The notes under the pieces were generated by a model. The model saw only the letters and a program-made list of their open reading frames with translations, did not search any database and was not told the origin of the DNA. The translations under genes and the position numbers were made by a program. A stretch of DNA of 15,926 nt from an uncultured Collinsella sp. (GTDB lineage Bacteria > Actinomycetota > Coriobacteriia > Coriobacteriales > Coriobacteriaceae): contig URIJ01000027.1 in NCBI GenBank assembly GCA_900547835.1, positions 1-15,926 of the forward strand. The letters are read 5' to 3'. This document shows positions 6,080 through 13,112 of this stretch, one piece after another (within the stretch, counting starts at the first letter, position 1; every line of letters starts with the position of its first letter).

Positions 6080-7186
6080 ATGCTGCGTATAGCGACCATC
6101 GGCACATCCATGATTACCGACGACTTTATCCAGGTCGTCAACGCCAACGACCAAGCCGCGTTTGTGGGCACGCTCTCGCGCGATGCCGAGCGCGGTACTG
6201 CCTTTACCGCCGAGCGCGGTGGCGAGCGAAACTTTACGTCACTCGATGAGCTTGCGGCAGCCGGCGACGTCGACGCCGTCTATATCGGCAGCCCTAACGC
6301 ACTTCACTACGAGCAGGCCCTTGCCTGCATCGCCGGTGGCAAGCATGTCATCGTCGAAAAGCCCTTCTGCGCCACCGAAGCGCAGGCGCTCGAGGTCTTT
6401 CGCGCTGCCGAGACAGCAGGTGTCGTGGCCCTCGAGGCTATGCGTCCCCTCCACGATCCCGCCTTCCACGCCATCGAGGACGTCCTGGGCGAGATTGCCC
6501 CCATCCGCCGCGCCTCATTGCGCTTTGGCAAGTATTCCTCGCGCTACAACGAGATTCTCGCGGGACGTGCCACCAATATCTTCGACTGCAATATGGCATC
6601 GGGTTCCCTCATGGACATTGGCGTCTACACCGTCGAGCCCATGGTCGAGATCTTCGGCATGCCCTCCGGTCTCACCAGCATGACCACGCTGCTCGACCCC
6701 TCAACGCAAGAGCTCACCCATGGCCCCATCGACGGCTGCGGCTCCATTCTCGCCAGTTATGGCGGAGGGCGTATCTCCGTCGAGCTCGCGCACTCCAAAA
6801 TTACGAATGACCTGCTGCCCTCGCAGATCGAAGGCGAGCGTGGCACTATCCAGATCGACCATCTGTCCACGCCCCGCAACGTCCGCATCGACTATCGCGG
6901 CGACGTCGTACGCGGCTCGGCGACCGAGGCACCGCGCGAACAGGGAGACAACGGCCGCGTGCTCGACCTGCCCAAATCGAGCAACACTATGGAATACGAA
7001 CTCACAGACTTTATCACCGCCATCGGCGGCATCGATAACGTTAAGGAAGAGATTTGGGAGACTCCGGCGGGACGCCATGAGCTTGGCCACTATCGCGACG
7101 TCACCCTCGTCTCGTTGCGCATCATGGACGCCGTGCGTCAGCAGGCAGGCATCACCTTCCCCGCCGACGCAGAGCAGCAGGCCTAG
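6080..7186 (+). CDS. Gfo/Idh/MocA family NAD(P)-dependent oxidoreductase
   Basis: The product has 368 residues, the usual family length. The N-terminal Rossmann domain (1-120) starts MLRIATIGTS and carries the family-defining EKP at 93-95 (VIVEKPFCATEAQA). It is preceded by the AVYIGSPNALHYEQA strand-helix that holds the cofactor. The C-terminal alpha/beta domain has GSLMDIGVYTVEPM (175-188), matching the GG-x3-D-x-G-x-H catalytic segment with Tyr183 in place of His. Members oxidise or reduce sugars, inositols or related diols, and the substrate here is unknown. ATG 6080 has GAGGGGG (6069-6075) 4 bases upstream. The acylphosphatase gene starts 2 bases after its stop, so the two are almost certainly co-translated. 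Confidence 0.9.
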   Translation: MLRIATIGTSMITDDFIQVVNANDQAAFVGTLSRDAERGTAFTAERGGERNFTSLDELAAAGDVDAVYIGSPNALHYEQALACIAGGKHVIVEKPFCATEAQALEVFRAAETAGVVALEAMRPLHDPAFHAIEDVLGEIAPIRRASLRFGKYSSRYNEILAGRATNIFDCNMASGSLMDIGVYTVEPMVEIFGMPSGLTSMTTLLDPSTQELTHGPIDGCGSILASYGGGRISVELAHSKITNDLLPSQIEGERGTIQIDHLSTPRNVRIDYRGDVVRGSATEAPREQGDNGRVLDLPKSSNTMEYELTDFITAIGGIDNVKEEIWETPAGRHELGHYRDVTLVSLRIMDAVRQQAGITFPADAEQQA

Positions 7187-7188
7187 CA

Positions 7189-7599
7189 ATGGGCTTTTTC
7201 GATACGTTCTTCTCCAGCGTCACTGGCGGCAGTCGAGAACCTCAAAGACCATCGAACGTCGAGCTCGAGCTACGCCGCAGGCTTACCGTGCTCGCAAGCG
7301 ACGAGGCCACTCAAGACACTCCCCTGCGCTATTTCCTGCATTGGGCAGGGCAGGTCCAGGGCGTTGGCTTTCGCTTTACCAACACCAACCTCGCGCAGGC
7401 ACGCTCCCTCACCGGCTGGGTGCGTAACATGGAAGACGGCTCAGTCGAGATGGAGATACAGGGAGCTCCGGCAAACATCCTATCTCATCTCGAGGCGCTT
7501 CATGCCTCCTACGAGTGCATGGGAACGCGTTTTCGCCTCGTAGACGCCCAGGCCCGAGCCCCACTTGCCAATGAAGACGGTTTCAGTCCTCATTATTAG
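7189..7599 (+). CDS. acyP: Acylphosphatase with N-terminal extension
   Basis: Residues about 47-136 form an acylphosphatase domain (PF00708). GQVQGVGFRFTNT holds the phosphate-binding loop and catalytic R62, and LTGWVRNMEDGSVEMEIQG holds catalytic N80. The enzyme hydrolyses carboxyl-phosphate bonds such as acetyl phosphate or 1,3-bisphosphoglycerate. At 136 residues it is about 45 longer than the usual 90, because of a polar N-terminal extension starting MGFFDTFFSSVTGG. No good ribosome site precedes ATG 7189, but the upstream stop is 2 bases away, so translational coupling explains the start. An internal start closer to the domain cannot be ruled out. The last codons overlap the promoter region of the next gene. 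Confidence 0.9.
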   Translation: MGFFDTFFSSVTGGSREPQRPSNVELELRRRLTVLASDEATQDTPLRYFLHWAGQVQGVGFRFTNTNLAQARSLTGWVRNMEDGSVEMEIQGAPANILSHLEALHASYECMGTRFRLVDAQARAPLANEDGFSPHY

Positions 7600-7624
7600 T
7601 ATTGTGTGCTAAATACGGTATCAT
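7596..7624 (+). promoter_or_regulatory. Candidate promoter and Fur/PerR-type operator
   Basis: TTAGTA (7596-7601) and TATCAT (7619-7624), 17 bases apart, make a weak promoter. They overlap two nested inverted repeats, TTAG-N9-CTAA (7596-7612) and GTATT-N8-AATAC (7599-7616), in an A/T-rich patch. Fur-family repressors commonly bind A/T-rich inverted repeats over their own promoter. The match to the classical PerR box is only partial. Confidence 0.35.
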
Positions 7625-7660
7625 TTACCTACGACCGTTAATAGAAAAGAGGCGAGGCGC

Positions 7661-8041
7661 ATGGCGGTGCAAAGAAGGAATACCAGGCAGCGAAAGCTGG
7701 TTCTTGACGCCGTGCGCCAAAGCTATAACCATCCCACCGCCGATGAGATCTACAACGTCGTGCGCGAGCAGGATGACAAAATCAGCCGCGGCACGGTCTA
7801 CCGCAACCTCAATCTCCTGGCCGATGCCGGCGAGATCCTCTCCATCAAGACGCCGGGCGGCAGCCGCTTCGATCGCACCGTCGAGCCGCATGCGCATATC
7901 ATCTGCACCTCGTGCAGCCGCGTCATCGACGTACCACTCCCCTTCGATGCCCAGCTCGACGCCAAGGCGTCCGAGCAAATCGGCTGGAGCGTCAGCTCGC
8001 ACTACACCATCTTTGAGGGACTCTGCCCCGACTGCCAGTAG
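7661..8041 (+). CDS. Fur-family transcriptional repressor, PerR-like
   Basis: The product has 126 residues with an N-terminal winged helix (HPTADEIYNVVREQ, then ISRGTVYRNLNLLADAGEI). The C-terminal dimerisation domain has the two CxxC pairs of a structural zinc site (C82/C85 and C122/C125). The regulatory-metal residues line up with Bacillus subtilis PerR: H24, D71 (SRFD), H77 and H79 (PHAHIIC) and D96. An Asp at the D71 position is typical of PerR-type peroxide sensors, where oxidation of the metal-binding His inactivates the repressor. It is therefore probably a peroxide-responsive regulator, although Fur or Zur function cannot be excluded. ATG 7661 has GAGG (7649-7652) upstream. No target genes such as rubrerythrin or catalase are in the window. 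Confidence 0.88.
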   Translation: MAVQRRNTRQRKLVLDAVRQSYNHPTADEIYNVVREQDDKISRGTVYRNLNLLADAGEILSIKTPGGSRFDRTVEPHAHIICTSCSRVIDVPLPFDAQLDAKASEQIGWSVSSHYTIFEGLCPDCQ

Positions 8042-8043
8042 CC

Positions 8044-8114
8044 TTTGGGACATGCCTGCAAATCTACTTGCCCATCCGCTACAGCAAACAGTACATTTCT
8101 AGGCATGTCCCAAA
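8044..8114. repeat. 71-base element with 14-bp perfect terminal inverted repeats
   Basis: TTTGGGACATGCCT (8044-8057) is the exact reverse complement of 8101-8114, around a 43-base interior. The interior contains a small GCAA-N6-TTGC hairpin. It fills nearly all of the 76 bases between the converging perR-like and HAD genes. Neither side has a T-run, so it is not a standard intrinsic terminator. It may be a Rho-independent-like bidirectional barrier or a small repeated element. Confidence 0.7.
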
Positions 8115-8117
8115 TAT

Positions 8118-8915
8118 CTACTCGGCGAGCAGGCGACGCAGCTCCTCTTCGACCGTGCGTACGTAACGGACGCGGTCGTTGATGCCACGCATAGAGGGAT
8201 TGCAGCTCTCCATTAGATAGGGATGGCCCACTACGTTGAGCATGTCGCGGTCGTTTTCGTTATCGCCAAACGCCATCATCTCATCGGGCGAAATTCCCAG
8301 GGCACGACCGTAATCGGCAAGCGCGGAACCCTTACCCGAATCAAAGCCGATAAAGTCCGTCCACTCGGTTCCCGACGTCATCACGTCGACACAGTCGCTA
8401 AAGTGGCGCTCGAAATACTCCAGCGCCGCCGGCTGCTCTGCCTCGGGCGTCTGGAAGGCAATCTTAATGACGTCCTCGTCAATGTCCTCGGGACGGTCGA
8501 CCACCGCCACATCGCAGTGGACCTCATAACGCAGGTGTTCAACAAACGCGTCGTTGCCGCTCATGGTGTAGAGGCGCCCCTCACACGAAAGGGTCACGTC
8601 GGCATGGGGATACGCAACCACGGCATTCGCGATATCCATAGCAAGACTACGCTCCATGGAGCGCTTGACAACGGCACGCCCCTCGCTCATCACCAGGGTT
8701 CCGTTTTCGCATACATAGGCGAGCTCATCGGCCACCGGGGCAAACAGGTAGCGCAAGCTCGCATATTGACGGCCACTCGCCGGCATAAACACGATACCGC
8801 GACGATGCAGCTCATCGATAAGCTCAAAGGCCTCGGAACGCGGCTCGCGCTCCCCCGGATGCAGCAACGTGCCGTCCAAATCGCATGCAATCAGCTTGAT
8901 TCCCTCAAGACCCAT
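8118..8915 (-). CDS. HAD superfamily (Cof-type, class IIB) phosphatase
   Basis: The product has 265 residues. Motif I is ACDLDGTLL (nucleophile D12, acid/base D14). Motif II is the Ser in FMPASGRQYAS. The conserved Lys lies in GKGSALADYG, and motif IV is MMAFGDNENDRDML, followed by the 'MxSxNPxMR' stretch near the C-terminus. A class IIB cap lies between motifs II and III. Cof-type enzymes dephosphorylate sugar phosphates, flavin precursors or nucleotides; the substrate is not readable from sequence. I chose ATG 8915 because GGGGGA (complement of 8921-8926) lies 5 bases upstream. The open frame extends to 8990 but without a ribosome site and through a strong stem-loop. It is the last gene of the slyD-ureE-HAD run, 83 bases after ureE. 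Confidence 0.9.
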   Translation of the reverse strand: MGLEGIKLIACDLDGTLLHPGEREPRSEAFELIDELHRRGIVFMPASGRQYASLRYLFAPVADELAYVCENGTLVMSEGRAVVKRSMERSLAMDIANAVVAYPHADVTLSCEGRLYTMSGNDAFVEHLRYEVHCDVAVVDRPEDIDEDVIKIAFQTPEAEQPAALEYFERHFSDCVDVMTSGTEWTDFIGFDSGKGSALADYGRALGISPDEMMAFGDNENDRDMLNVVGHPYLMESCNPSMRGINDRVRYVRTVEEELRRLLAE

Positions 8916-8943
8916 ATGCTTCCCCCAAAGCCTCATATCAACA

Positions 8944-8986
8944 GCAAGACGGACCTTGATCGGTCGCCCCTCAAAGCCCGTCTTGC
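8944..8986 (-). other. 16-bp stem-loop between ureE and the HAD gene
   Basis: In minus-strand RNA, 8971-8986 pairs continuously with 8944-8959 (16 pairs, two of them G.U) around an 11-base loop. Both imperfect positions are G.U wobbles on the minus strand but mismatches on the plus strand, which supports a structure formed in the minus-strand transcript. It starts 12 bases after the ureE stop. No T-run follows, so it may stabilise, process or weakly terminate the upstream mRNA. Confidence 0.6.
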
Positions 8987-8998
8987 GCATACGCGCAC

Positions 8999-9577
8999 TT
9001 AGCCGCGCGTCTTTTTTACGATGGCAAAGTCGGGAGCTATGCTCACGACGACCTCCGCCGCACTCGACGCAAAGCGCCGGTCCGCATCGAGTTCACGGGT
9101 AACCACCGAGAGCCAAACGCCCTCGACGCCCCGGAGCATGCGGCCCAAAACAGGCTGCACCGGCGTATACATGCGCACGGTATGCTCGTCCGAGTCGCCC
9201 CGGAAGAGCGGCGCATGCATGTTGCCGATCTCCCAGCACGCATGCGCGAGCGCAATCGGGTCCATGCGGTCAACTTCGACCAAATAAACCTCGGCGCTGC
9301 GCAGGCGCACGACAACCGCCACGGGCACCATGCCCGAACGGTCGATGGCGAGCACGTCGCCATCGGCAAGACGACCGCCGTCGGCAGTATCCAGCCGAAC
9401 ATCGATCGTGCGTCCCAGCTCCGTCACGCCCACAAACGTGCGCGCATCAGCCTGGTCCCAATCGAGCAGGAGCTCGTCAACTTCAAAGACACCGCCCAGC
9501 TCCCGGCGAAGTAGGAGTTCATAGGACGGATCGTTGAGATTTCCCAAGCATGTCGTCGAAACCAAGCGTTCAGGCAT
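8999..9577 (-). CDS. ureE: UreE-like nickel metallochaperone (no urease genes nearby)
   Basis: The 192-residue product aligns along the UreE fold. An N-terminal beta domain (about 35-100) includes GRTIDVRLDTADGGRLADGD, matching the 'DGRE-L-LPRG--L--GD' region. The metal-binding domain follows (about 100-165), with MDPIALAHACWEIGNMHAPL and RMYTPVQPVLGRMLRGVEGV. H121 in GNMH corresponds to the dimer-interface nickel ligand of UreE (usually GNRH). There is no His-rich tail; the end is a further predicted strand region. UreE delivers nickel to urease, but no ureABC or ureFGD is seen here. ATG 9577 starts 3 bases after the slyD stop, with GAGGG (complement of 9585-9589) inside the slyD end, so it is translationally coupled to slyD. 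Confidence 0.8.
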   Translation of the reverse strand: MPERLVSTTCLGNLNDPSYELLLRRELGGVFEVDELLLDWDQADARTFVGVTELGRTIDVRLDTADGGRLADGDVLAIDRSGMVPVAVVVRLRSAEVYLVEVDRMDPIALAHACWEIGNMHAPLFRGDSDEHTVRMYTPVQPVLGRMLRGVEGVWLSVVTRELDADRRFASSAAEVVVSIAPDFAIVKKTRG

Positions 9578-9580
9578 ACT

Positions 9581-10009
9581 CTAGCCCTCGACCTCGACGA
9601 GCTCGATATCAAAGTTGAGGTCCTTGCCGGCCAGCTCGTGGTTGGCGTCGAGCGTCACGGCCTCGGGCGTTACGTCGATGACGACGGCGGGGACGGGCAT
9701 GCCGCTCGGCGTGGACAGGAAGAGCTTCATGCCCTTCTCGATCTGCTCGATGTTGGGAACCTGTTCGGCCGGGAAGGTCAGGACCATCTCGGGGTTGTGC
9801 TCGCCGTAGGCATCGGCAGCAGGAATGTGCACGGTCTTCTTCTCGCCCACCTGCATGTCGACAACAGCGGCGTCGAAGCCCTTGATCATCTGACCGGCGC
9901 CGCAGGTGAACTCCAGCGGCTCGCCGCGATCGTAGGAGCTATCGAACTGCGTGCCGTCGTCGAGCGTGCCGCGATAATGAGTCTTGACCTTCTTGCCCTG
10001 GTTGGACAT
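9581..10009 (-). CDS. slyD: SlyD-type FKBP peptidyl-prolyl isomerase
   Basis: The product has 142 residues. The FKBP half starts KKVKTHYRGTLDDGTQFDSS, with the FKBP core GQMIKGFDAAVVDMQVGEKK. The SlyD 'insert-in-flap' chaperone domain is inserted after DAYGEHNP and ends at NHELAGKDLNFDIELVEVEG, the signature of SlyD-type rather than simple FKBPs. It lacks the His/Cys-rich metal-binding tail of E. coli SlyD, ending only a few residues after the fold. SlyD isomerises prolyl bonds, holds unfolded proteins and aids nickel insertion in hydrogenase maturation. ATG 10009 has GGAGG (complement of 10015-10019) 5 bases upstream. It is the first gene of a minus-strand run with ureE and the HAD gene. A 6-bp stem (10028-10050) lies in its leader. 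Confidence 0.93.
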   Translation of the reverse strand: MSNQGKKVKTHYRGTLDDGTQFDSSYDRGEPLEFTCGAGQMIKGFDAAVVDMQVGEKKTVHIPAADAYGEHNPEMVLTFPAEQVPNIEQIEKGMKLFLSTPSGMPVPAVVIDVTPEAVTLDANHELAGKDLNFDIELVEVEG

Positions 10010-10067
10010 GGTAACCTCCGTGATAAGGGCGGCGCACAACGCGGGCCGCCGTGAACATATGGCGCTA

Positions 10068-10088
10068 ACTATACCCTAGTCATACAAT
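10068..10088. promoter_or_regulatory. Candidate divergent -10 elements for slyD and the dipeptidase
   Basis: The minus strand reads TATAGT at 10068-10073, about 60 bases before the slyD start. The plus strand reads TACAAT at 10083-10088, about 42 bases before the dipeptidase start. Neither has a convincing -35. Their closeness means the two transcription units would share control DNA. Confidence 0.35.
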
Positions 10089-10129
10089 TCAATGACAGTT
10101 TGCAAAGAAACGCTGCAACCGGAGGAACC

Positions 10130-11143
10130 ATGGCATATCCCGTATTTGACCTACACTGCGACACCGCCGACCGCATCGGCTGGGCCACGCTCGATCTCGA
10201 CCTGCGCTTTACCGCCGGCACCGACGGTTATTTCCCCGGCGACGAAACGCATCCGCAAGATTTCGACCTCATCGAGGGTAACGCCTGTGCCATCTCGCTC
10301 GCAAAGATCGGCAACACGCCGTGGGCACAGTGCTTCGCCACGTTTGTCCCCGACGAGATTCCCACCGCCCACGCCGCGCGCTTCCAGGCGCAGATCATGG
10401 CGCATATGAGCGGCCAGGCAATGCTCAACCACGACCGCATGGTCAACGTACGCAGCGCGGCAGACATTCGCCCCGCGCTCAAAGACGGCAAGGTCGCCTG
10501 CATCCACACCATCGAAAACGCCACGTTCTTTGCCGAGGACCCCGCGTTGATCGAGGTGCTCAAGAGCTTGGGCGTACTCATGTCATCGCTCAGCTGGAAT
10601 GCGCAGGGACCGCTCGCGAGCGGACACGATACCCACGCCGGCCTCACCGCCGCCGGCATCGAGGCACTTACGCAGATGGAGCACGCCGGCATGGTGCTTG
10701 ACGTCTCCCACCTCAACGATGAGTGCTTTGACGAGGTTGTCGCCCACGCCACACGTCCCTTCGTCGCCAGCCACTCCAACTCCCGTGCGGTTTGCGGCGT
10801 CAAACGCAACCTTACCGACGACCAGTTCCGCACCATTCGCGACATGGGCGGTATCGTCGGCCTCAACTACTGCAGCGAGTTCCTTTCCAACGACGCAGCC
10901 GACAAGACCGCCGCAGACGTCACCTTCGACCAGCTAGCGGCACATATCGAGCACTGGCTCGACCTGGGCGGCGAGGACGTCATCGCACTCGGTGGCGACT
11001 GGGACGGCGCCACTGTGCCCGCCTTCCTCTCCGATGCCAGCATGATGCCCGAGTTCCAGAACATGCTCTCCAAGCACTTTGGCAAGACCGTGATGCAAAA
11101 GCTCTGCAGCGACAACGCGCTCGCCTTCTTTGAGCGTTATTAA
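10130..11143 (+). CDS. Membrane-dipeptidase-like zinc peptidase (family M19)
   Basis: The product has 337 residues and all elements of the renal dipeptidase family. H9 and D11 lie in VFDLHCDTADRIG, and the bridging E128 in CIHTIENATFF. H193 lies in MVLDVSHLNDECFD, and H214 in FVASHSNSRAVC, next to the family's SHS-xR. The final Asp is D289 in ALGGDWDGA. The enzyme holds two zinc ions and hydrolyses dipeptides, including those with a C-terminal D-residue. No signal peptide is present, so it is cytoplasmic despite the family name. The start is ATG 10130, because GGAGG (10121-10125) lies just upstream; an earlier in-frame start at 10100 has no such site. A GC-rich hairpin follows the stop. Confidence 0.93.
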   Translation: MAYPVFDLHCDTADRIGWATLDLDLRFTAGTDGYFPGDETHPQDFDLIEGNACAISLAKIGNTPWAQCFATFVPDEIPTAHAARFQAQIMAHMSGQAMLNHDRMVNVRSAADIRPALKDGKVACIHTIENATFFAEDPALIEVLKSLGVLMSSLSWNAQGPLASGHDTHAGLTAAGIEALTQMEHAGMVLDVSHLNDECFDEVVAHATRPFVASHSNSRAVCGVKRNLTDDQFRTIRDMGGIVGLNYCSEFLSNDAADKTAADVTFDQLAAHIEHWLDLGGEDVIALGGDWDGATVPAFLSDASMMPEFQNMLSKHFGKTVMQKLCSDNALAFFERY

Positions 11144-11159
11144 TTTCACATCCCTTGAG

Positions 11160-11195
11160 CGGGCCGGCATGCCGAACGGTCGACATGCCGGCCCG
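11160..11195 (+). terminator. GC-rich hairpin after the dipeptidase gene
   Basis: CGGGCCGGCATG (11160-11171) pairs perfectly with 11184-11195 around a 12-base loop. It is followed by TCCCC rather than a T-run. It probably separates the dipeptidase from the protease gene by ending or pausing transcription. Confidence 0.55.
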
Positions 11196-11217
11196 TCCCC
11201 AATCTGAAGGACCGCTT

Positions 11218-11994
11218 TTGACGCAGCAGTTTACGATTTCCGCATCCCGACCGGATGGGACGCCCATCCCCGTCGTCGTTACCAAAAAGTGCGTCAAGAA
11301 CTTCAACCTACGCGTCACTTCGAGCGGTGAGGTCCACGCCAGCGCACCGCTCGGCGCCACCCGCGAGCGTATCGAAGCGTTTGTGAAGCGCAACAGCGCC
11401 TGGATTACCAGCCGACTTGCCCAGCGCGAGCAGCGTCAGGCGACGGCACGAGAGCCGCTCAGCCCCTCGTCCATCATTGCACTTTGGGGCAAGCCCATCA
11501 CGGTACAGGACGCACTCGACCACAACTTTGCATCACCCGCACCGCGGCCCAAGCAGGCTACCTTCGCAAGTTTTATGGGTACCGACGAGCCAAACGGACG
11601 TCCGCAGGCCAAGTGGAACGCGACCCTCGACGGCTTAACGCCCAGTGAGATCCAAGCCCATATTGACCAGCTCTATACGTCCGAGGTCACATCGGCACTG
11701 CGCGATATGGTGCACGCATACGAAATCGCAATGGGTGTCGCCGTTTCCCGCGTTTCCGTGCGCAGCATGAAAACGCGCTGGGGATCATGCACGCCCAAAT
11801 CCGGCGCCATTCGCATCGCGCGCGAGCTCGCCGCCTACCCCGTCGAATGCCTCGACATGGTTGTCGCCCACGAGCTCGTCCACTTGCTCGAGCCAAGCCA
11901 CAACCAGCGGTTCCACGTCCTGCTCGACACATACTGCCCCAACAATAGAGCACTTTCTCAGCGACTCAAGCAGCCACCCATAGAGACGTATTAG
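11218..11994 (+). CDS. YgjP-like (DUF45) zinc metallopeptidase
   Basis: The product has 258 residues. The C-terminal half holds the DUF45/YgjP signature: MKTRWGSCTPKSGAIRIARE, then VVAHELVHLLEPSHNQRFH. The zinc site is H218-E219-x2-H222 (HELVH) plus a third His at 228 in the usual 'NHS-RF' position. The N-terminal half contains the beta-rich 'K--KN--LRVT--GEV-ASAPLGA' region of the family. It resembles the SprT/WLM metallopeptidases; the physiological substrate is unknown. The start is TTG 11218, preceded at 6 bases by AAGGA (11207-11211). The longer frame from 11155 would begin before the hairpin and has no ribosome site. The stop is 6 bases from the converging folB stop, with no room for a terminator between them. 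Confidence 0.88.
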   Translation: MTQQFTISASRPDGTPIPVVVTKKCVKNFNLRVTSSGEVHASAPLGATRERIEAFVKRNSAWITSRLAQREQRQATAREPLSPSSIIALWGKPITVQDALDHNFASPAPRPKQATFASFMGTDEPNGRPQAKWNATLDGLTPSEIQAHIDQLYTSEVTSALRDMVHAYEIAMGVAVSRVSVRSMKTRWGSCTPKSGAIRIARELAAYPVECLDMVVAHELVHLLEPSHNQRFHVLLDTYCPNNRALSQRLKQPPIETY

Positions 11995-12000
11995 AACCGG

Positions 12001-12486
12001 TTAGCGCACACGCTCGATCTCGACACCGCAGCTTGCCAGGGGAAGACCGACGGGCGCCCAAGGCTTATCGAGCTTAACGCGCACGCCAAGCAGCAGGGGG
12101 TAACGACGTAGCAGCATCTGGGCCACGCCCTCGGCTGCAGCCTCGATGAGCTTAAACGTATGCTCGCGCAGATAGCCATCGACATCGTGGCATACCGAGC
12201 CGTAGTCAATCGAGGCGTCCAGGTTATCGTGCTCCCCCGCTGCACGCAGGTCGGCATAGAGCACCAGGGACACGATGAACTTCTGGCCCAGCGCGTTCTC
12301 TTCGGGATATACGCCGTGGTTAGCAAAAACCTCAAGACCTTCAACGGTGATGCGGTCGGCATGGCGCAGATCGTCATAGCTCACGTGGGGTACCGCCGTT
12401 GCGGTGGATATTTCGCCCCTTCCACGGCGGGCGAGCTCGGCACCTTCAGTCTTGGTTGCATTCTCGGGCAGTTTCTTATTGCTCAT
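12001..12486 (-). CDS. folB: Dihydroneopterin aldolase
   Basis: Residues about 44-161 form a complete FolB domain. ITVEGLEVFANHGVYPEENA carries the active-site Glu (62/63), then GQKFIVSLVLYADL. K141 in VKLDKPWAPVGLP is the catalytic lysine. The enzyme cleaves 7,8-dihydroneopterin to 6-hydroxymethyl-dihydropterin and glycolaldehyde in folate synthesis. It is 161 residues long rather than about 120, because of a polar 43-residue N-terminal extension. That start (ATG 12486) is supported by AAGGAG (complement of 12496-12501) 9 bases upstream. It follows the HD gene by 43 bases and is the last gene of the folE-HD-folB run. No folK or folP is attached or adjacent. Confidence 0.93.
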   Translation of the reverse strand: MSNKKLPENATKTEGAELARRGRGEISTATAVPHVSYDDLRHADRITVEGLEVFANHGVYPEENALGQKFIVSLVLYADLRAAGEHDNLDASIDYGSVCHDVDGYLREHTFKLIEAAAEGVAQMLLRRYPLLLGVRVKLDKPWAPVGLPLASCGVEIERVR

Positions 12487-12529
12487 CGCGATCGTCTCCT
12501 TCGTTTAGAACCCCGACCGCGCAAACTAA

Positions 12530-13111
12530 CTACACGCGAATCGACAGGTTCTTTTTATCATCGCTCCAGTTGCAAGCATTGCGCGCGGGGCATGCAAAGC
12601 AGGCGCGCGACGCTTTATCGGCCGCATAGAGCAGACGCTCAAGCGGTTGGCTGTTCACGCGCAGCTTTCGATGGCCCAGAATGGCCGTCTTAATGGCTGC
12701 GGCATCGGCCGGCTCAAACGCCACGTCATCGGGCATGCCGCCGAGAATCGCATCAGCGACGCGTTCGCTTGCAACATCATGGGATATACCCGATTCATAC
12801 TGTTCATCTTTGCCGATATCGTGAAGAAGTGCCGTGGCGTAGATGACCTCGCGGTCAAATTCGAGCTGTTCCTCGAGATTCTTGATCCACATAATGCGAG
12901 CGACATCGAGCAGATGGTCAATACCGTGGCGGCAGAAGATGCGCCCCGATTCCAACTGTGCAATGTTGCCCAGGTGCCGCCGGAACAGCCCGTTGGCACA
13001 AATGTAATCAATGCGAGGCATGGCATCAAAGGGGGCCAGGCCCGAAGCCATGAAGCCGCGACGCGGCGTCCCCTCATCGGTCTTCGATGTAAAGTCGTTG
13101 ACGACCCTCAT
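12530..13111 (-). CDS. HD-domain hydrolase with C-terminal Cys cluster, in a folate operon
   Basis: The product has 193 residues. HD-superfamily metal residues are visible: H62 and H66 (CRHGIDHLLDVARI), H97-D98 (ATALLHDIGKDEQY), H111 (ISHDVASERV) and D165 (LLYAADKASRA). HD proteins are metal-dependent phosphohydrolases. The C-terminus carries C171-x2-C174-x5-C180 (CFACPARNAC) followed by NWSDDKKN, a likely zinc or iron-sulfur site. ATG 13111 lies one base after the folE stop, so translation is coupled, and folB follows. Its position between the FolE and FolB genes suggests the missing dephosphorylation of dihydroneopterin triphosphate. That is inference from context; HD proteins of other function exist. 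The frame extends upstream into folE but without a start signal. Confidence 0.85.
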   Translation of the reverse strand: MRVVNDFTSKTDEGTPRRGFMASGLAPFDAMPRIDYICANGLFRRHLGNIAQLESGRIFCRHGIDHLLDVARIMWIKNLEEQLEFDREVIYATALLHDIGKDEQYESGISHDVASERVADAILGGMPDDVAFEPADAAAIKTAILGHRKLRVNSQPLERLLYAADKASRACFACPARNACNWSDDKKNLSIRV

Positions 13112-13112
13112 G

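Noticed and set aside
8223..9002. 259-codon plus-strand frame opposite the HAD gene
   Set aside because: The minus-strand product has all HAD motifs, and the plus-strand frame has no domain.
11155..11217. Earlier start for the DUF45 protease
   Set aside because: It would place the start before the 11160-11195 hairpin with no ribosome site. TTG 11218 has AAGGA at 6 bases.
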